A DNA stretch of 64,000 nucleotides from Janthinobacterium lividum (lineage in GTDB: Bacteria; Pseudomonadota; Gammaproteobacteria; Burkholderiales; Burkholderiaceae_D): contig NZ_JAAOLY010000007.1 of the NCBI RefSeq assembly GCF_011601275.1, positions 62,001 to 126,000 of the forward strand, read 5' to 3'. Numbering within the stretch: the first letter of the stretch is position 1; every line of letters starts with the position of its first letter. A program made the translations under genes and the position numbers. The notes under the pieces are model-generated. The model was not told the origin of the DNA and made no database searches. It was given only the letters and a program-made list of their open reading frames with translations. This document shows, piece by piece, positions 37,980 to 46,523 of the stretch.

Positions 37980-39203
37980 ATGTCACTCATGTCCAGCGCT
38001 TTTCTCCATGCCGCCCGCCCCGACGCATTTGCAGCGGAACCCCTGCAGGACGCCATCCGCATCGCAACAAAGCTGGCCGCGCGCCTGGCTGAAACGGCCA
38101 ATGCCCGCGACCAGGCCGGCGGCCATGCGGCGCAGGAACGCGAATGGCTGCGCGAGTCGGGTTTGCTGACCCTGTCGATTCCCGTGGAATTCGGCGGCCA
38201 GGGCGCGTCGTGGCCCCTCGTCTACCAGGTGATCCGTATTCTGGCGCGCGCCGACAGCGCGCTGGCGCACGTCTTCGGCTTCCACCATTTGCAGCTGGCC
38301 GGCCTTCAGCTGTATGGCAGCGCGCAGCAGCAACGCCGCCTGCTCACCTTGACCGTCGACGAGCGCCTGTTCTGGGGCAATGCCTTGAACCCGCTCGACA
38401 AACGGGTCACGGCCACCGACAGCGATGACGGCTATATCCTCGACGGCATCAAGAGCTTTTCTTCCGGCTCCGTTGGTTCCGACTGGCTGACCGTCTCCGC
38501 CTGGCACGCGCCCACGCAGACGGCGCTGATCGCCGCCCTGCCCACGCGCCAGGACGGCGTGACCGTGCAGGCGGACTGGGACGCCTTCGGCCAGCGCCAG
38601 ACGGACAGCGGCAATGTGCATTTCCAGGCCGTGGCCCTGCCGCGGGACCTGGTGCTGCAGGCGCCCGCGCAAGCCGCCACGCCGCAAGCGACCGTGCGCT
38701 CGCAGATCGCGCAACTGATCATGAGCAACCTCTATCTGGGCATCGCCGAAGGCGCGTTCGAGGCGGCTCGCCGCTACACGGGCGAACAGGCGAAAGCCTG
38801 GTTTGCCTCGGGCGTGGACAAGGCAACGGACGACCCATTGGTGCAGCACCGCTATGGCCAGCTGTGGCTCTTGCTGCGTCCCGCGCAAGTGCTGGCCGAC
38901 AGCGCGGCGCAGGAACTGGAAAAGGTGTTCCGCAAGGGCGCGCTGGTGACGGCGCGCGAACGGGGCTTGCTGGCCGTGGCCGTGGCCGAAGCCAAGTGCC
39001 TGGCGCACAAGGCGGGACTGGAGATCAGCAGCCAGATGTTCGAACTGACGGGCGCCCGTTCCACCTCGGCCCAATACGGCTACGACCGCTACTGGCGCAA
39101 CGTGCGCGTGCACACCCTGCACGACCCCATCGACTACAAGCTGCGCGACCTGGGACGCTTTGCCTTGAACGGCACTGTGCCCGAGCCGACCGCGTATTCG
39201 TAA
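37980..39203 (+). CDS. acyl-CoA dehydrogenase-fold monooxygenase (SfnB/DszC-like)
   Basis: A 407-residue flavoprotein with the acyl-CoA-dehydrogenase fold. It resembles SfnB/DszC enzymes of organosulfur use: IPVEFGGQGASWPLVYQVIR near 65, SDDGYILDGIKSFSSGSVGSDWLTV near 150 and the C-terminal RYWRNVRVHTLHDPIDYKLRDLG. The catalytic Glu of true dehydrogenases is absent, as expected for a flavin-dependent monooxygenase that uses reduced flavin. It starts the second sulfur operon, divergent from ssuE. The start could be ATG 37980 or 37989. Confidence 0.88.
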   Translation: MSLMSSAFLHAARPDAFAAEPLQDAIRIATKLAARLAETANARDQAGGHAAQEREWLRESGLLTLSIPVEFGGQGASWPLVYQVIRILARADSALAHVFGFHHLQLAGLQLYGSAQQQRRLLTLTVDERLFWGNALNPLDKRVTATDSDDGYILDGIKSFSSGSVGSDWLTVSAWHAPTQTALIAALPTRQDGVTVQADWDAFGQRQTDSGNVHFQAVALPRDLVLQAPAQAATPQATVRSQIAQLIMSNLYLGIAEGAFEAARRYTGEQAKAWFASGVDKATDDPLVQHRYGQLWLLLRPAQVLADSAAQELEKVFRKGALVTARERGLLAVAVAEAKCLAHKAGLEISSQMFELTGARSTSAQYGYDRYWRNVRVHTLHDPIDYKLRDLGRFALNGTVPEPTAYS

Positions 39204-39224
39204 TTCACCCACCTAGGAGCTAAC

Positions 39225-40064
39225 ATGACCATCGCCCGCCGCACCATCGTCCTCTCCGCCCTGGCCCTGGCCTTGAGCGCCAGCCTGGCCCACGCCAAGG
39301 ATCCGAAAGACATCACCATCGGCACCAGCGCCGGGCCGTACGCGGACCAGATCAAGCTGGGCATCAAGCCTATCCTGGAAAAGCAGGGCTACAAGGTCAA
39401 GCTGGTGGAATTCAACGACTACATCCAGCCGAACTTCGCGCTGGCCGAGGGTTCGCTGGACGCCAACGTCTTCCAGCACATCGTCTACCTGAAGAAATTC
39501 GCGCTGGAACACAAGCTGGCCCTGACGGATCTGATCACGATCCCCACGGCGCCGATTGCCATCTACAGCAAGAAGCACAAGACCTTGGACGACGTGAAGG
39601 AAGGCACGACGGTGGGCTTGCCGAACGATCCGACCAACCAGGCGCGCGCGCTGGTGCTGCTCGACCAGCTGGGCTGGATCAAGCTGCGCGCCAGCTTCGA
39701 CCCCGTGCGCGCGTCGGAAAAGGATATCGCCGTCAACACGAAGAAAATCAAGCTGCTGCCGCTGGAAGCGGCGCAGCTGCCACGCTCGCTGGGCGACACC
39801 GATTACTCCTTTATCAACGGCAATTACGCCCTGGCGTCGGGGCTGAAGCTGACGGAGGCGCTGGTGGCCGAGAAAATCTCGCACAACTACATCAACCTGG
39901 TGGCCATCCGCACGGCGGACAAGGACAAGCAGTTCGCCAAGGACCTGGCGGCCGCCTACCGCTCGCGCGAATTCCTCGACATCACGAACAAGCACTTTGC
40001 CGGCTATTCGAAACCCGATTACCAGCAAGCGTTGCAGACGGCGGCCAACTCGGTGACCAAATAA
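39225..40064 (+). CDS. MetQ/NlpA-family periplasmic binding protein
   Basis: A 279-residue binding protein with the MetQ pattern GTSAGPYADQIKLGIKPILEKQGYKVKLVEFNDY, NVFQHIVYLKKF and LPNDPTNQARALVLLDQLG. MetQ proteins bind methionine. The signal peptide is cleaved by signal peptidase I (ASLAHA) and lacks the lipobox cysteine typical of MetQ lipoproteins. There is no metN or metI next to it, so it may feed another importer or bind a related sulfur compound. It sits 21 bases after the DszC-like gene. Confidence 0.88.
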   Translation: MTIARRTIVLSALALALSASLAHAKDPKDITIGTSAGPYADQIKLGIKPILEKQGYKVKLVEFNDYIQPNFALAEGSLDANVFQHIVYLKKFALEHKLALTDLITIPTAPIAIYSKKHKTLDDVKEGTTVGLPNDPTNQARALVLLDQLGWIKLRASFDPVRASEKDIAVNTKKIKLLPLEAAQLPRSLGDTDYSFINGNYALASGLKLTEALVAEKISHNYINLVAIRTADKDKQFAKDLAAAYRSREFLDITNKHFAGYSKPDYQQALQTAANSVTK

Positions 40065-40067
40065 GTC

Positions 40068-41462
40068 ATGGCAAAGACGATACGCTTCAACGCCTTCCAG
40101 ATGAATACCGTCGGCCACCAGTCACCGGGATTGTGGACGCATGCGCGCGATCGCAGCCACCGCTATACCAACCCCGAACACTGGACGGAGCTGGCACGGC
40201 TGCTGGAAGCGGGCCTGTTCGACGCGGTGTTCCTGGCCGACGTGCTGGGCGTGTACGACGTGTACCGGGGCAGCCTCGACGCGGCCCTGGAACACGGCGT
40301 GCAAGTGCCGCTGAACGATCCGCTGGCCCTCGTGCCCATCATGGCGCAGGCGACCACGCACCTGGGTTTCGGCGTCACCTGCGCCCTCACCTACGAACAT
40401 CCGTACACGTTCGCGCGGCGCATTTCCACGCTCGACCACCTGACGGGCGGGCGCATCGGCTGGAATATCGTCACAGGCTATCTCGATAGCGCGGCGCGCA
40501 ACCTGGGCTTGAGCCAGCAACTGGGCCACGACGAGCGCTACGACCTGGCCGACGAATACCTGGACGTCGTCTACAAGCTGTGGGAAAAGAGCTGGGACGA
40601 CGACGCCGTCGTCAACGACAAGGCGCGCGGCATCTACGCCGATCCCGCCAAGGTACATCCGATCAACCATGCCGGGCGCCACTACCAGGTGCCCGGCATC
40701 CATTTGTGCGAGCCGTCGCCGCAACGCACGCCCTTGCTGTACCAGGCGGGCACCTCGCCGCGCGGCACGCGCTTTGCGGCGCGCCACGCGGAAGCGACCT
40801 TTGTCAGTGGCCCCAGCAAGACGGTGGTCAAGCGTTATGCGGACGACTTGCGCGCGGCCGTGCGGCAAAGCGGGCGCGATGGCGACGCGCTGCTGATCTA
40901 TGCACAGGCGCTCGTCATCACGGGCGCCACCGAGGAAGAAGCGCGCGCAAAACACGCCGACTACCTGCGCCACGTGAATATCGAGGCGGCACTCGTGCTG
41001 CTGTCCGGCTGGACGGGCGTCGATTTCAGCCGCTACCCGCTCGACGCCACCATCGACTACATCGACTCCCCGGCAGGCCGCTCGGCGCTGGCTTCGTTCA
41101 GCCAGGCCGACCCGGACCGCAAGTGGACGGTGCGCGAAGCGGCCGAATACATCGGCCTGGGCGGGCGCGGCCCCGTCATCGTCGGCGATGCGCGCCAGGT
41201 GGCCGACCAGCTGGAAAGCTGGCTCGATGAAACGGGCATCGACGGTTTCAATCTCGCCTTCGCCGTCGCGCACGACAGCATGGCCGACGTGGTGGCCCAC
41301 ATCGTGCCGGAACTGCAACGGCGCGGCCGCTACCGCACGCAATATGAAGAAGGCAGCTTGCGCCACAAGGTCTTCGGCCAGGGCCCGCGCCTGCCTGCCG
41401 GTCATGCGGGACGCCAGGTCAGCATCGCACCCGCAGACGACGCCGCCCTGGCAGCGGCTTGA
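40068..41462 (+). CDS. NtaA/DszA-family FMN-dependent monooxygenase
   Basis: A 464-residue luciferase-like enzyme of the NtaA/SnaA/DszA group. Features are FNAFQMNTVGHQSPGLW near the start, YEHPYTFARRISTLDHLTGGRIGWNIVTGY (about 105-134), the AARNLGL stretch and YQAGTSPRGTRFAARHAE. It uses reduced FMN and O2 to open or oxidise sulfur or amine compounds. Its own reductase is not in this operon; SsuE across the divergent promoter is the nearest. It starts 3 bases after the MetQ-like gene. Confidence 0.9.
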   Translation: MAKTIRFNAFQMNTVGHQSPGLWTHARDRSHRYTNPEHWTELARLLEAGLFDAVFLADVLGVYDVYRGSLDAALEHGVQVPLNDPLALVPIMAQATTHLGFGVTCALTYEHPYTFARRISTLDHLTGGRIGWNIVTGYLDSAARNLGLSQQLGHDERYDLADEYLDVVYKLWEKSWDDDAVVNDKARGIYADPAKVHPINHAGRHYQVPGIHLCEPSPQRTPLLYQAGTSPRGTRFAARHAEATFVSGPSKTVVKRYADDLRAAVRQSGRDGDALLIYAQALVITGATEEEARAKHADYLRHVNIEAALVLLSGWTGVDFSRYPLDATIDYIDSPAGRSALASFSQADPDRKWTVREAAEYIGLGGRGPVIVGDARQVADQLESWLDETGIDGFNLAFAVAHDSMADVVAHIVPELQRRGRYRTQYEEGSLRHKVFGQGPRLPAGHAGRQVSIAPADDAALAAA

Positions 41463-41490
41463 CCCATCCGATTCCCCATTCAAGGACACC

Positions 41491-42480
41491 ATGAAACGCA
41501 GAACCCTCTTGCAACTGGCCGCCAGCGGCGCCACCCTCGCCGCCTTGCCCGGCCTCACCCGCGCCGCCGCGCAAGCGCCGCTGAAGGAGCTGCGCCTCGA
41601 CTACGCCTATTATTCGCCCACCAGCCTGGTGCTGCGCCGCTTCGGCTGGCTGGAAGAAGCGTTCAAGCCGGACGGCACCAGCATCAAGTGGGTGCTCAGC
41701 GCGGGCAGCAACCGCGCGCTCGAATACCTGAACGCCAACAGCATCGACATCGGCTCGAGCGCCGGCCTGGCCGCCCTGCTGGCGCGCGCCAACGGCAACC
41801 CTATCCGCGCGCCGTATATTTTTTCGCGTCCCGAGTGGACGGCGCTGGTGGTGCGCAAGGATAGCCCCATCCGCAGCCTCGCCGACTTGAAAGGCAAGAA
41901 GGTGGCCGCCACCAAGGGCACCGACCCGTATCTGTTTCTGCTGCGCGCATTGAAGACGGCGAGCCTGAAACGCGGCGATATCGAACACGTCAGCCTGCAG
42001 CATGCCGACGGCCGCGCGGCACTGGAGCAGGGCAAGGTCGATGCCTGGGCCGGCCTCGATCCGCACATGGCCGCCAGCGAACTGGAAGCGGGGTCGCGTC
42101 TGATCTACCGCAACGTGGCGTTCAACACCTACGGTTTCCTGAACGTGCGCGAGGAATTCCTCGCCAGCCGCCCCGCCGAAGTAGGCAAGGTGATACAGGC
42201 CTACGAACGGGCGCGCGCCTGGATACGCGCCTATCCGGCCGAGGCGGCAAAGATCCTGTCGGAGGAAGCGAAGGTCAGCCTGCCGGTGGCGCTGCTGCAG
42301 GTGAAGCTGCGCAGTGACTTCAGCAATCCGCAGCCGTCGAGCGAACATGTGAAGGCCCTGCTGGTGGCCGCGCCCATCCTCGTCGATGAAGCGCTGGTCA
42401 AGCCGGGCGCCGACTTGAACCGCGCCATCGCGGACCTGGTCGACACGCGCTTCGCCGCCCCCTTCATCGGCAAAGCGTAA
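41491..42480 (+). CDS. second sulfonate/nitrate-type ABC binding protein (SsuA-like)
   Basis: A 329-residue periplasmic binding protein of the SsuA/TauA class. Signal peptide: MKRRTLLQLAASGATLAALPG, cut near TRAAAQA. Further motifs are LRLDYAYYSPTSLVLRRFGW, GSNRALEYLNANSIDIGSSAGLA and KGKKVAATKGTDPYLFLLRAL. It differs clearly from SsuA at 36-37 kb, so it probably binds a different sulfur compound. It works with the permease and ATPase encoded next. The ATG at 41491 was chosen since it opens directly into the signal peptide. Confidence 0.9.
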   Translation: MKRRTLLQLAASGATLAALPGLTRAAAQAPLKELRLDYAYYSPTSLVLRRFGWLEEAFKPDGTSIKWVLSAGSNRALEYLNANSIDIGSSAGLAALLARANGNPIRAPYIFSRPEWTALVVRKDSPIRSLADLKGKKVAATKGTDPYLFLLRALKTASLKRGDIEHVSLQHADGRAALEQGKVDAWAGLDPHMAASELEAGSRLIYRNVAFNTYGFLNVREEFLASRPAEVGKVIQAYERARAWIRAYPAEAAKILSEEAKVSLPVALLQVKLRSDFSNPQPSSEHVKALLVAAPILVDEALVKPGADLNRAIADLVDTRFAAPFIGKA

Positions 42481-42486
42481 GCGCTC

Positions 42487-43311
42487 ATGGCCAGAGACAC
42501 GCTCGCCGCACCGGCACAGGCCAACGAGACCGGCGTCCGGCGCAAGCTTCCTCCCTTGCCGCGCGCGGCGCTTGGCCTGCTGCTGCCCACCCTGGCGCTG
42601 CTGGCGGCGGAACTGGGCGTGCGCGCGGGCGCCATCCCCGCCAACCTGCTGCCCGCGCCCAGCGACATCGCCGCCACCATCGCCGACCTGGCGCGCCAGG
42701 GCCTGGCCGGCCACGTATTGGCCAGTACCGCACGCGTGGCCATCGGCTTTGCGGGCGGCGCGCTGCTGGCCATCGTGCTCGGCGCGGCCGTGGGCTTGAA
42801 CCGCACGGTGGAGGCGCTGCTCGACCCCACGTTCCAGGCCTTGCGCGCGATTCCCTCGCTGGCCTGGGTGCCTTTGCTGTTGCTGTGGCTGGGCATCGAT
42901 GAAGCGCCCAAGCTGGTCCTGATCGGCATCGGCGCCTTCTTCCCCGTCTACATGGGCGTGGCGTCGGGCATCCGCGACGTGGACCGCAAGCTGATCGACG
43001 CGGCCCGCATGTACCGTTTGAGCCGCCCCGCGCTGGCGCGGCGCGTGCTGCTGCCGGCCGCGCTGCCGGCCATCTTCACGGGCTTGCGCAACGGTTTGAG
43101 CCTGGCCTGGATGTTCATGGTGGCGGCAGAACTGATCGCCGCCAGCCAGGGCCTCGGCTATCTGCTCAGCGACGGGCGCGAAACGAGCCGCGCCGACATC
43201 GTGCTGGCCGCCATCGTGCTGCTGGCCGTGCTGGGCAAGGCCAGCGACAGCCTGATGCAGCGCCTGGAAACCCGTTTGCTCGCCTGGCGCGACAGCTATG
43301 CCACTCCCTGA
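42487..43311 (+). CDS. second sulfonate-type ABC permease (SsuC-like)
   Basis: A 274-residue inner-membrane permease with about six membrane segments after a 25-residue polar N-terminus. It has FQALRAIPSLAWVPLLLLWLGIDE and the cytoplasmic loop DRKLIDAARMYRLSRPALARRVLLPAALPAIFTG that contacts the ATPase. It starts 6 bases after the binding-protein gene and forms one importer with its neighbours. Confidence 0.92.
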   Translation: MARDTLAAPAQANETGVRRKLPPLPRAALGLLLPTLALLAAELGVRAGAIPANLLPAPSDIAATIADLARQGLAGHVLASTARVAIGFAGGALLAIVLGAAVGLNRTVEALLDPTFQALRAIPSLAWVPLLLLWLGIDEAPKLVLIGIGAFFPVYMGVASGIRDVDRKLIDAARMYRLSRPALARRVLLPAALPAIFTGLRNGLSLAWMFMVAAELIAASQGLGYLLSDGRETSRADIVLAAIVLLAVLGKASDSLMQRLETRLLAWRDSYATP

Positions 43312-43326
43312 CGAAAGCCCCCACGC

Positions 43327-44061
43327 ATGACTGCCCTGCTTGACATTGCCATCCATGACAAATCCTATGGCGCGCGGCGCGTGCTGCACAACCTGCAGCT
43401 GCAACTGCACCAGGGCGAGATCGTCAGCCTGATCGGCGCCAGCGGCTGCGGCAAGAGCAGCCTGCTGTCCATCGTGGCGGGGCTCGATACGGACTTTCGC
43501 GGCACATTGCGCCTGGGCGGCCAGCTGCTGACGGGCGTGCACGCCGACATCGGCCTGATCTTCCAGGAACCGCGTTTGTTTCCCTGGCTGACGGTGGCGC
43601 AAAACATCGCCTTCGGCCTCGGTGCCGGTGGCGCAGACGATCCCAGGGTCGCGCAATTGCTGGAGGAAGTGGGCTTGCAAGGCCATGCGCACAGCCTGCC
43701 CAAGCAGCTGTCGGGCGGCCAGGCGCAGCGCGCGGCGATTGCCCGCGGCCTGTTCGGCCAGCCACGCATCCTGCTGCTGGACGAACCGTTTTCCGCCGTC
43801 GACGCTTTTACGCGCATGAAGCTGCAGGACTTGCTGGCCGCCGTCGCCGCGCGCCATGGTTTGAGCGTGCTGCTGGTCACGCACGATATCGACGAAGCGC
43901 TGTACCTGAGCGACCGCATCGTCATGCTCGATACGCGCGCCGGACCGCCGCGCGCCCATTACGACGTGGCCGCGTCCCGGCCGCGCCTGCGCACGCCGGC
44001 GGCGCAAGCCCAATTAAAAGAAACCATCCTCGGCGAACTGCACGCCGCACACGCGATCTGA
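43327..44061 (+). CDS. second sulfonate-type ABC ATPase (SsuB-like)
   Basis: A 244-residue ATPase. It has Walker A GASGCGKSSLLS, the Q-loop FQEPRLFPWLTVAQNI, signature LSGGQAQRAAIARGL, Walker B LLLDEPFSAVDAF and the switch in VTHDIDEAL. It energises the second importer. It is the last gene of the plus-strand sulfur operon, ending 73 bases before a secreted hypothetical protein gene. Confidence 0.93.
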   Translation: MTALLDIAIHDKSYGARRVLHNLQLQLHQGEIVSLIGASGCGKSSLLSIVAGLDTDFRGTLRLGGQLLTGVHADIGLIFQEPRLFPWLTVAQNIAFGLGAGGADDPRVAQLLEEVGLQGHAHSLPKQLSGGQAQRAAIARGLFGQPRILLLDEPFSAVDAFTRMKLQDLLAAVAARHGLSVLLVTHDIDEALYLSDRIVMLDTRAGPPRAHYDVAASRPRLRTPAAQAQLKETILGELHAAHAI

Positions 44062-44134
44062 GACTGGCTCAGCGCCAGTGACAAGCCTTGCCATTCATGT
44101 TAGCTTGCCATGTTAAAAACAAACAGGCGGCTAC

Positions 44135-44893
44135 GTGCACCTTTCCCTACTTACCGTCCTCGCCATCCTGGCCCTCGACCACAGCGCGGCGCACGCCGAC
44201 GCGCAGGCCGACACCGGCCAGGCCGTCCACGTCAACAGCATCCGCAATCCGGAATTGAAATCCTACCGCGTGATGGCCGCCGGCCTCGATGCCTTTGACG
44301 ACTACCATGCACTGGCACCCAAGGCGCGCGAAGTGCGCTTCCAGCTGATTCCCGGACCCGACGCTCCGGCGGACGCCATGCAGGACGTGACCTTGCGCAT
44401 CGCCGGTAACGACACCACGATCCCCGTGCCCCTGTCGGCCAATGGCAGCTTTGTGCTGCCCCGCAGCGCGCAAGCCGACAGCGAAGATGCAGACCTGGTC
44501 ACCAACAGGAAGCAAGGCCAGTTCCGCTGGCAGGCCAGCGTCCGCAGCGACGGTGTGCCGCCCGGCATGCGCCGCCTGGGCGACTTGCGCCTGCAATGCC
44601 AGGTGACGGTCGCCATCGCCAAGAAAGAGACTCCATTTTTGATACGCACCCTGGTCGCCACCAAGCTGCGCACCACCGACTGGTGTTCCGCCGACGCGCT
44701 CAAGATGGGCACGCACAGCGATCCGGCCATCGCCAGCGCCACCCTGCTCGATGGGGAGCGCCGCGTCGCGCTGCAGGTGAAAAATGGCGGCACGTCCTTC
44801 CTGGCCCCCGTGGGCGATACCCGCTATGCGGACGATACCCTGATCGAACTGGTGTACAAGGACACTGGCGATGCGCCGCCCGCATCGTTGTGA
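44135..44893 (+). CDS. secreted hypothetical protein
   Basis: A 252-residue protein I cannot place in a family. It has a short signal peptide (cleavage near SAAHA) and a predicted all-beta body with one cysteine pair (about Cys155 and Cys183). The start is a GTG at 44135. A direct repeat, CTTGCCAT, occurs twice just upstream (near 44086 and 44104). It probably acts in the periplasm; neither neighbour suggests a role. Confidence 0.65.
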   Translation: MHLSLLTVLAILALDHSAAHADAQADTGQAVHVNSIRNPELKSYRVMAAGLDAFDDYHALAPKAREVRFQLIPGPDAPADAMQDVTLRIAGNDTTIPVPLSANGSFVLPRSAQADSEDADLVTNRKQGQFRWQASVRSDGVPPGMRRLGDLRLQCQVTVAIAKKETPFLIRTLVATKLRTTDWCSADALKMGTHSDPAIASATLLDGERRVALQVKNGGTSFLAPVGDTRYADDTLIELVYKDTGDAPPASL

Positions 44894-44957
44894 CGTTTGC
44901 GTCCGGCCCCGTTCCATGTCAGCATACGCGACCTTGGCAACACGGATAAGGATCGCA

Positions 44958-45848
44958 ATGTCCCTCACATTTACACGCGCGCCGACGCTGGCACTGGCGC
45001 TTCTGCTGGCCAGCCCCGTCGCCCAGGCACAGACGCCGGGCTGCGATGTCTGCGCCATCTGGAACGCGGACCAGGCGCCGTTCCGCATCTTCGGCAATAC
45101 CTATTATGTGGGCGTGAAAGGTCTCAGCTCCGTGCTGGTGACGTCGCCGCAGGGCCACGTGCTGATCGACGGCGGCTTGCCGGAGTCGGCGCCCAAGATC
45201 ATCGCCAATATCGCCACCCTGGGCTTTCGCATCGAGGATGTGAAACTGATCCTCAATTCGCACGGCCATATCGACCATGCGGGCGGCCTGGCCGAACTGC
45301 AGCGGCGCAGCGATGCGCTGGTGGCGGCCAGCCCGTCGGCCGCGCTGGACCTGGCGTCGGGCGAAGTGGGCCCGGACGATCCGCAATACCACGCGCTGCC
45401 CAAGTACCCGCCCGTCAAGGACATGCGCCTGGCGCGCGACGGCGGCCAGTTCAATGTCGGTCCCGTCAACCTGACGGCGCACGCCACGCCGGGCCACACG
45501 CCCGGAGGCCTGAGCTGGACATGGCAATCGTGCGACGGCCCCCGCTGCCTGAACATGGTCTACGCGGACAGCCTCAACGCCGTTTCGCGTCCCGGCTTCA
45601 AGTTCAGCGCCAGCAGCGAATATCCGAACGCGGTGGCGGACTTGCGTCACAGCTTCGAGACGCTGGAAAATCTGCCGTGCGACGTGCTGATCTCGGCCCA
45701 CCCGGAAGCATCGCAGTTGTGGGAAAGGCTGGAAGCGAGCGCCACTGCCGGCAGCGAGGCATTTGTCGACCCGCAGGCTTGCCGCGCCTACGTGGCGGCG
45801 GCGCGCACCGTGCTCGAGTCCCGCCTGGAACAGGAAAAACAGCAGTGA
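44958..45848 (+). CDS. bla: subclass B3 metallo-beta-lactamase (THIN-B-like)
   Basis: A 296-residue secreted beta-lactamase. The signal peptide ends near AQAQ. Zinc ligands of class B3 are all visible: HGHIDH (three ligands), ATPGHTPGG and SAHPEASQLW. The protein opens CAIWNADQAPFRIFGNTYYVG, typical of B3 enzymes, and resembles THIN-B of Janthinobacterium, from memory. It would hydrolyse penicillins, cephalosporins and carbapenems in the periplasm. No regulator gene and no mobile element are next to it, so it looks like a resident chromosomal gene. Confidence 0.9.
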   Translation: MSLTFTRAPTLALALLLASPVAQAQTPGCDVCAIWNADQAPFRIFGNTYYVGVKGLSSVLVTSPQGHVLIDGGLPESAPKIIANIATLGFRIEDVKLILNSHGHIDHAGGLAELQRRSDALVAASPSAALDLASGEVGPDDPQYHALPKYPPVKDMRLARDGGQFNVGPVNLTAHATPGHTPGGLSWTWQSCDGPRCLNMVYADSLNAVSRPGFKFSASSEYPNAVADLRHSFETLENLPCDVLISAHPEASQLWERLEASATAGSEAFVDPQACRAYVAAARTVLESRLEQEKQQ

Positions 45849-45940
45849 ACTTGCCAGCGAGCTTGTCAACCGTGCACGCTGGCGTGGCGCCGATCTGCTA
45901 CGCTGACGGCTATTACTTATCACGTTAACCAGGAAATACC

Positions 45941-46417
45941 ATGTTCACACTCGCCAGACTGATTCCCCTCGCCGCCATCGTCGCCATCGCGGCCGGCTGC
46001 GCGCAAACGCCCGTGCGCAGCGATGCCGCCGCCGCGCCTGGCGCCACCTCAGCCGCCAAGCCGGCGCCGAAGCTGACGGGCACGCAGTGGAAGCTGAAGG
46101 AATTGAAGGGCAAGCAAGTGGTGCGCAAGGCGCCCGAGCAACGCGAAGTGACCCTGCAGCTGGCCGAAGGCCGCGCCAGCGGCAACAGCGGCTGCAACCA
46201 GATGATGGGCGGCTACACCAGCGATGGCGTCAGCACCTTGAACTTTGGACAGCTGGCCGGCACCATGATGATGTGCCAGCCGCAGGACATGGACCTCGAG
46301 CGCCTGCTGCTGACCACCCTGGGCGAAGTCAATGGCTACCGCTATGCCGACCAGGAATTGCTGCTGCTGAAGGATGGCGTGCCAGTGGCGCGGTATGAAG
46401 TCCTGACGGTGAAGTAA
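45941..46417 (+). CDS. META-domain (HslJ-like) lipoprotein, second copy
   Basis: A 158-residue lipoprotein with a lipobox (AAGC, Cys at about 20), an Ala/Pro-rich linker (about 25-44) and a META domain with GTQWKLKELKGK, SGNSGCNQMMGGY and QLAGTMMMCQP. It is a paralogue of the protein at 32.1 kb. It follows the beta-lactamase gene on the same strand with 92 bases between. Function unknown. Confidence 0.87.
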   Translation: MFTLARLIPLAAIVAIAAGCAQTPVRSDAAAAPGATSAAKPAPKLTGTQWKLKELKGKQVVRKAPEQREVTLQLAEGRASGNSGCNQMMGGYTSDGVSTLNFGQLAGTMMMCQPQDMDLERLLLTTLGEVNGYRYADQELLLLKDGVPVARYEVLTVK

Positions 46418-46422
46418 AACTG

Positions 46423-46489
46423 TGGGGTCAGTCGCTTCGCGATCGGAATGCGTCCCATTGGGCGCATTCCCCCGCCGGGTCTGACCCCA
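46423..46489. repeat. nested intergenic palindrome
   Basis: The outer arms TGGGGTCAG (46423-46431) and CTGACCCCA (46481-46489) are perfect complements. A second hairpin lies inside, GGAATGCG (46445-46452) with CGCATTCC (46463-46470). It separates the convergent META lipoprotein and epsC genes and could end transcription from both sides. It resembles a dispersed intergenic repeat, but no second copy occurs in this window. Confidence 0.65.
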
Positions 46490-46523
46490 GCCCTAACTCT
46501 GGATTACGCCCCTTCCGCCGCAC

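Noticed and set aside
37980-39203. Ordinary acyl-CoA dehydrogenase of fatty-acid oxidation
   Set aside because: The catalytic Glu motif is missing and the operon is made of organosulfur genes, so the DszC/SfnB-like monooxygenase reading is preferred.
41419-44013. Very long open frame (864 codons) on the minus strand opposite the second sulfur importer
   Set aside because: It is low-complexity, rich in Gln, Arg, His and Ala, and lies antisense to three clear ABC and monooxygenase genes. It is a shadow of high-GC coding bias.
44871-44957. Extended N-terminus for the B3 beta-lactamase
   Set aside because: The signal peptide begins at the ATG at 44958; the upstream part overlaps the end of the preceding gene and is Arg-rich.
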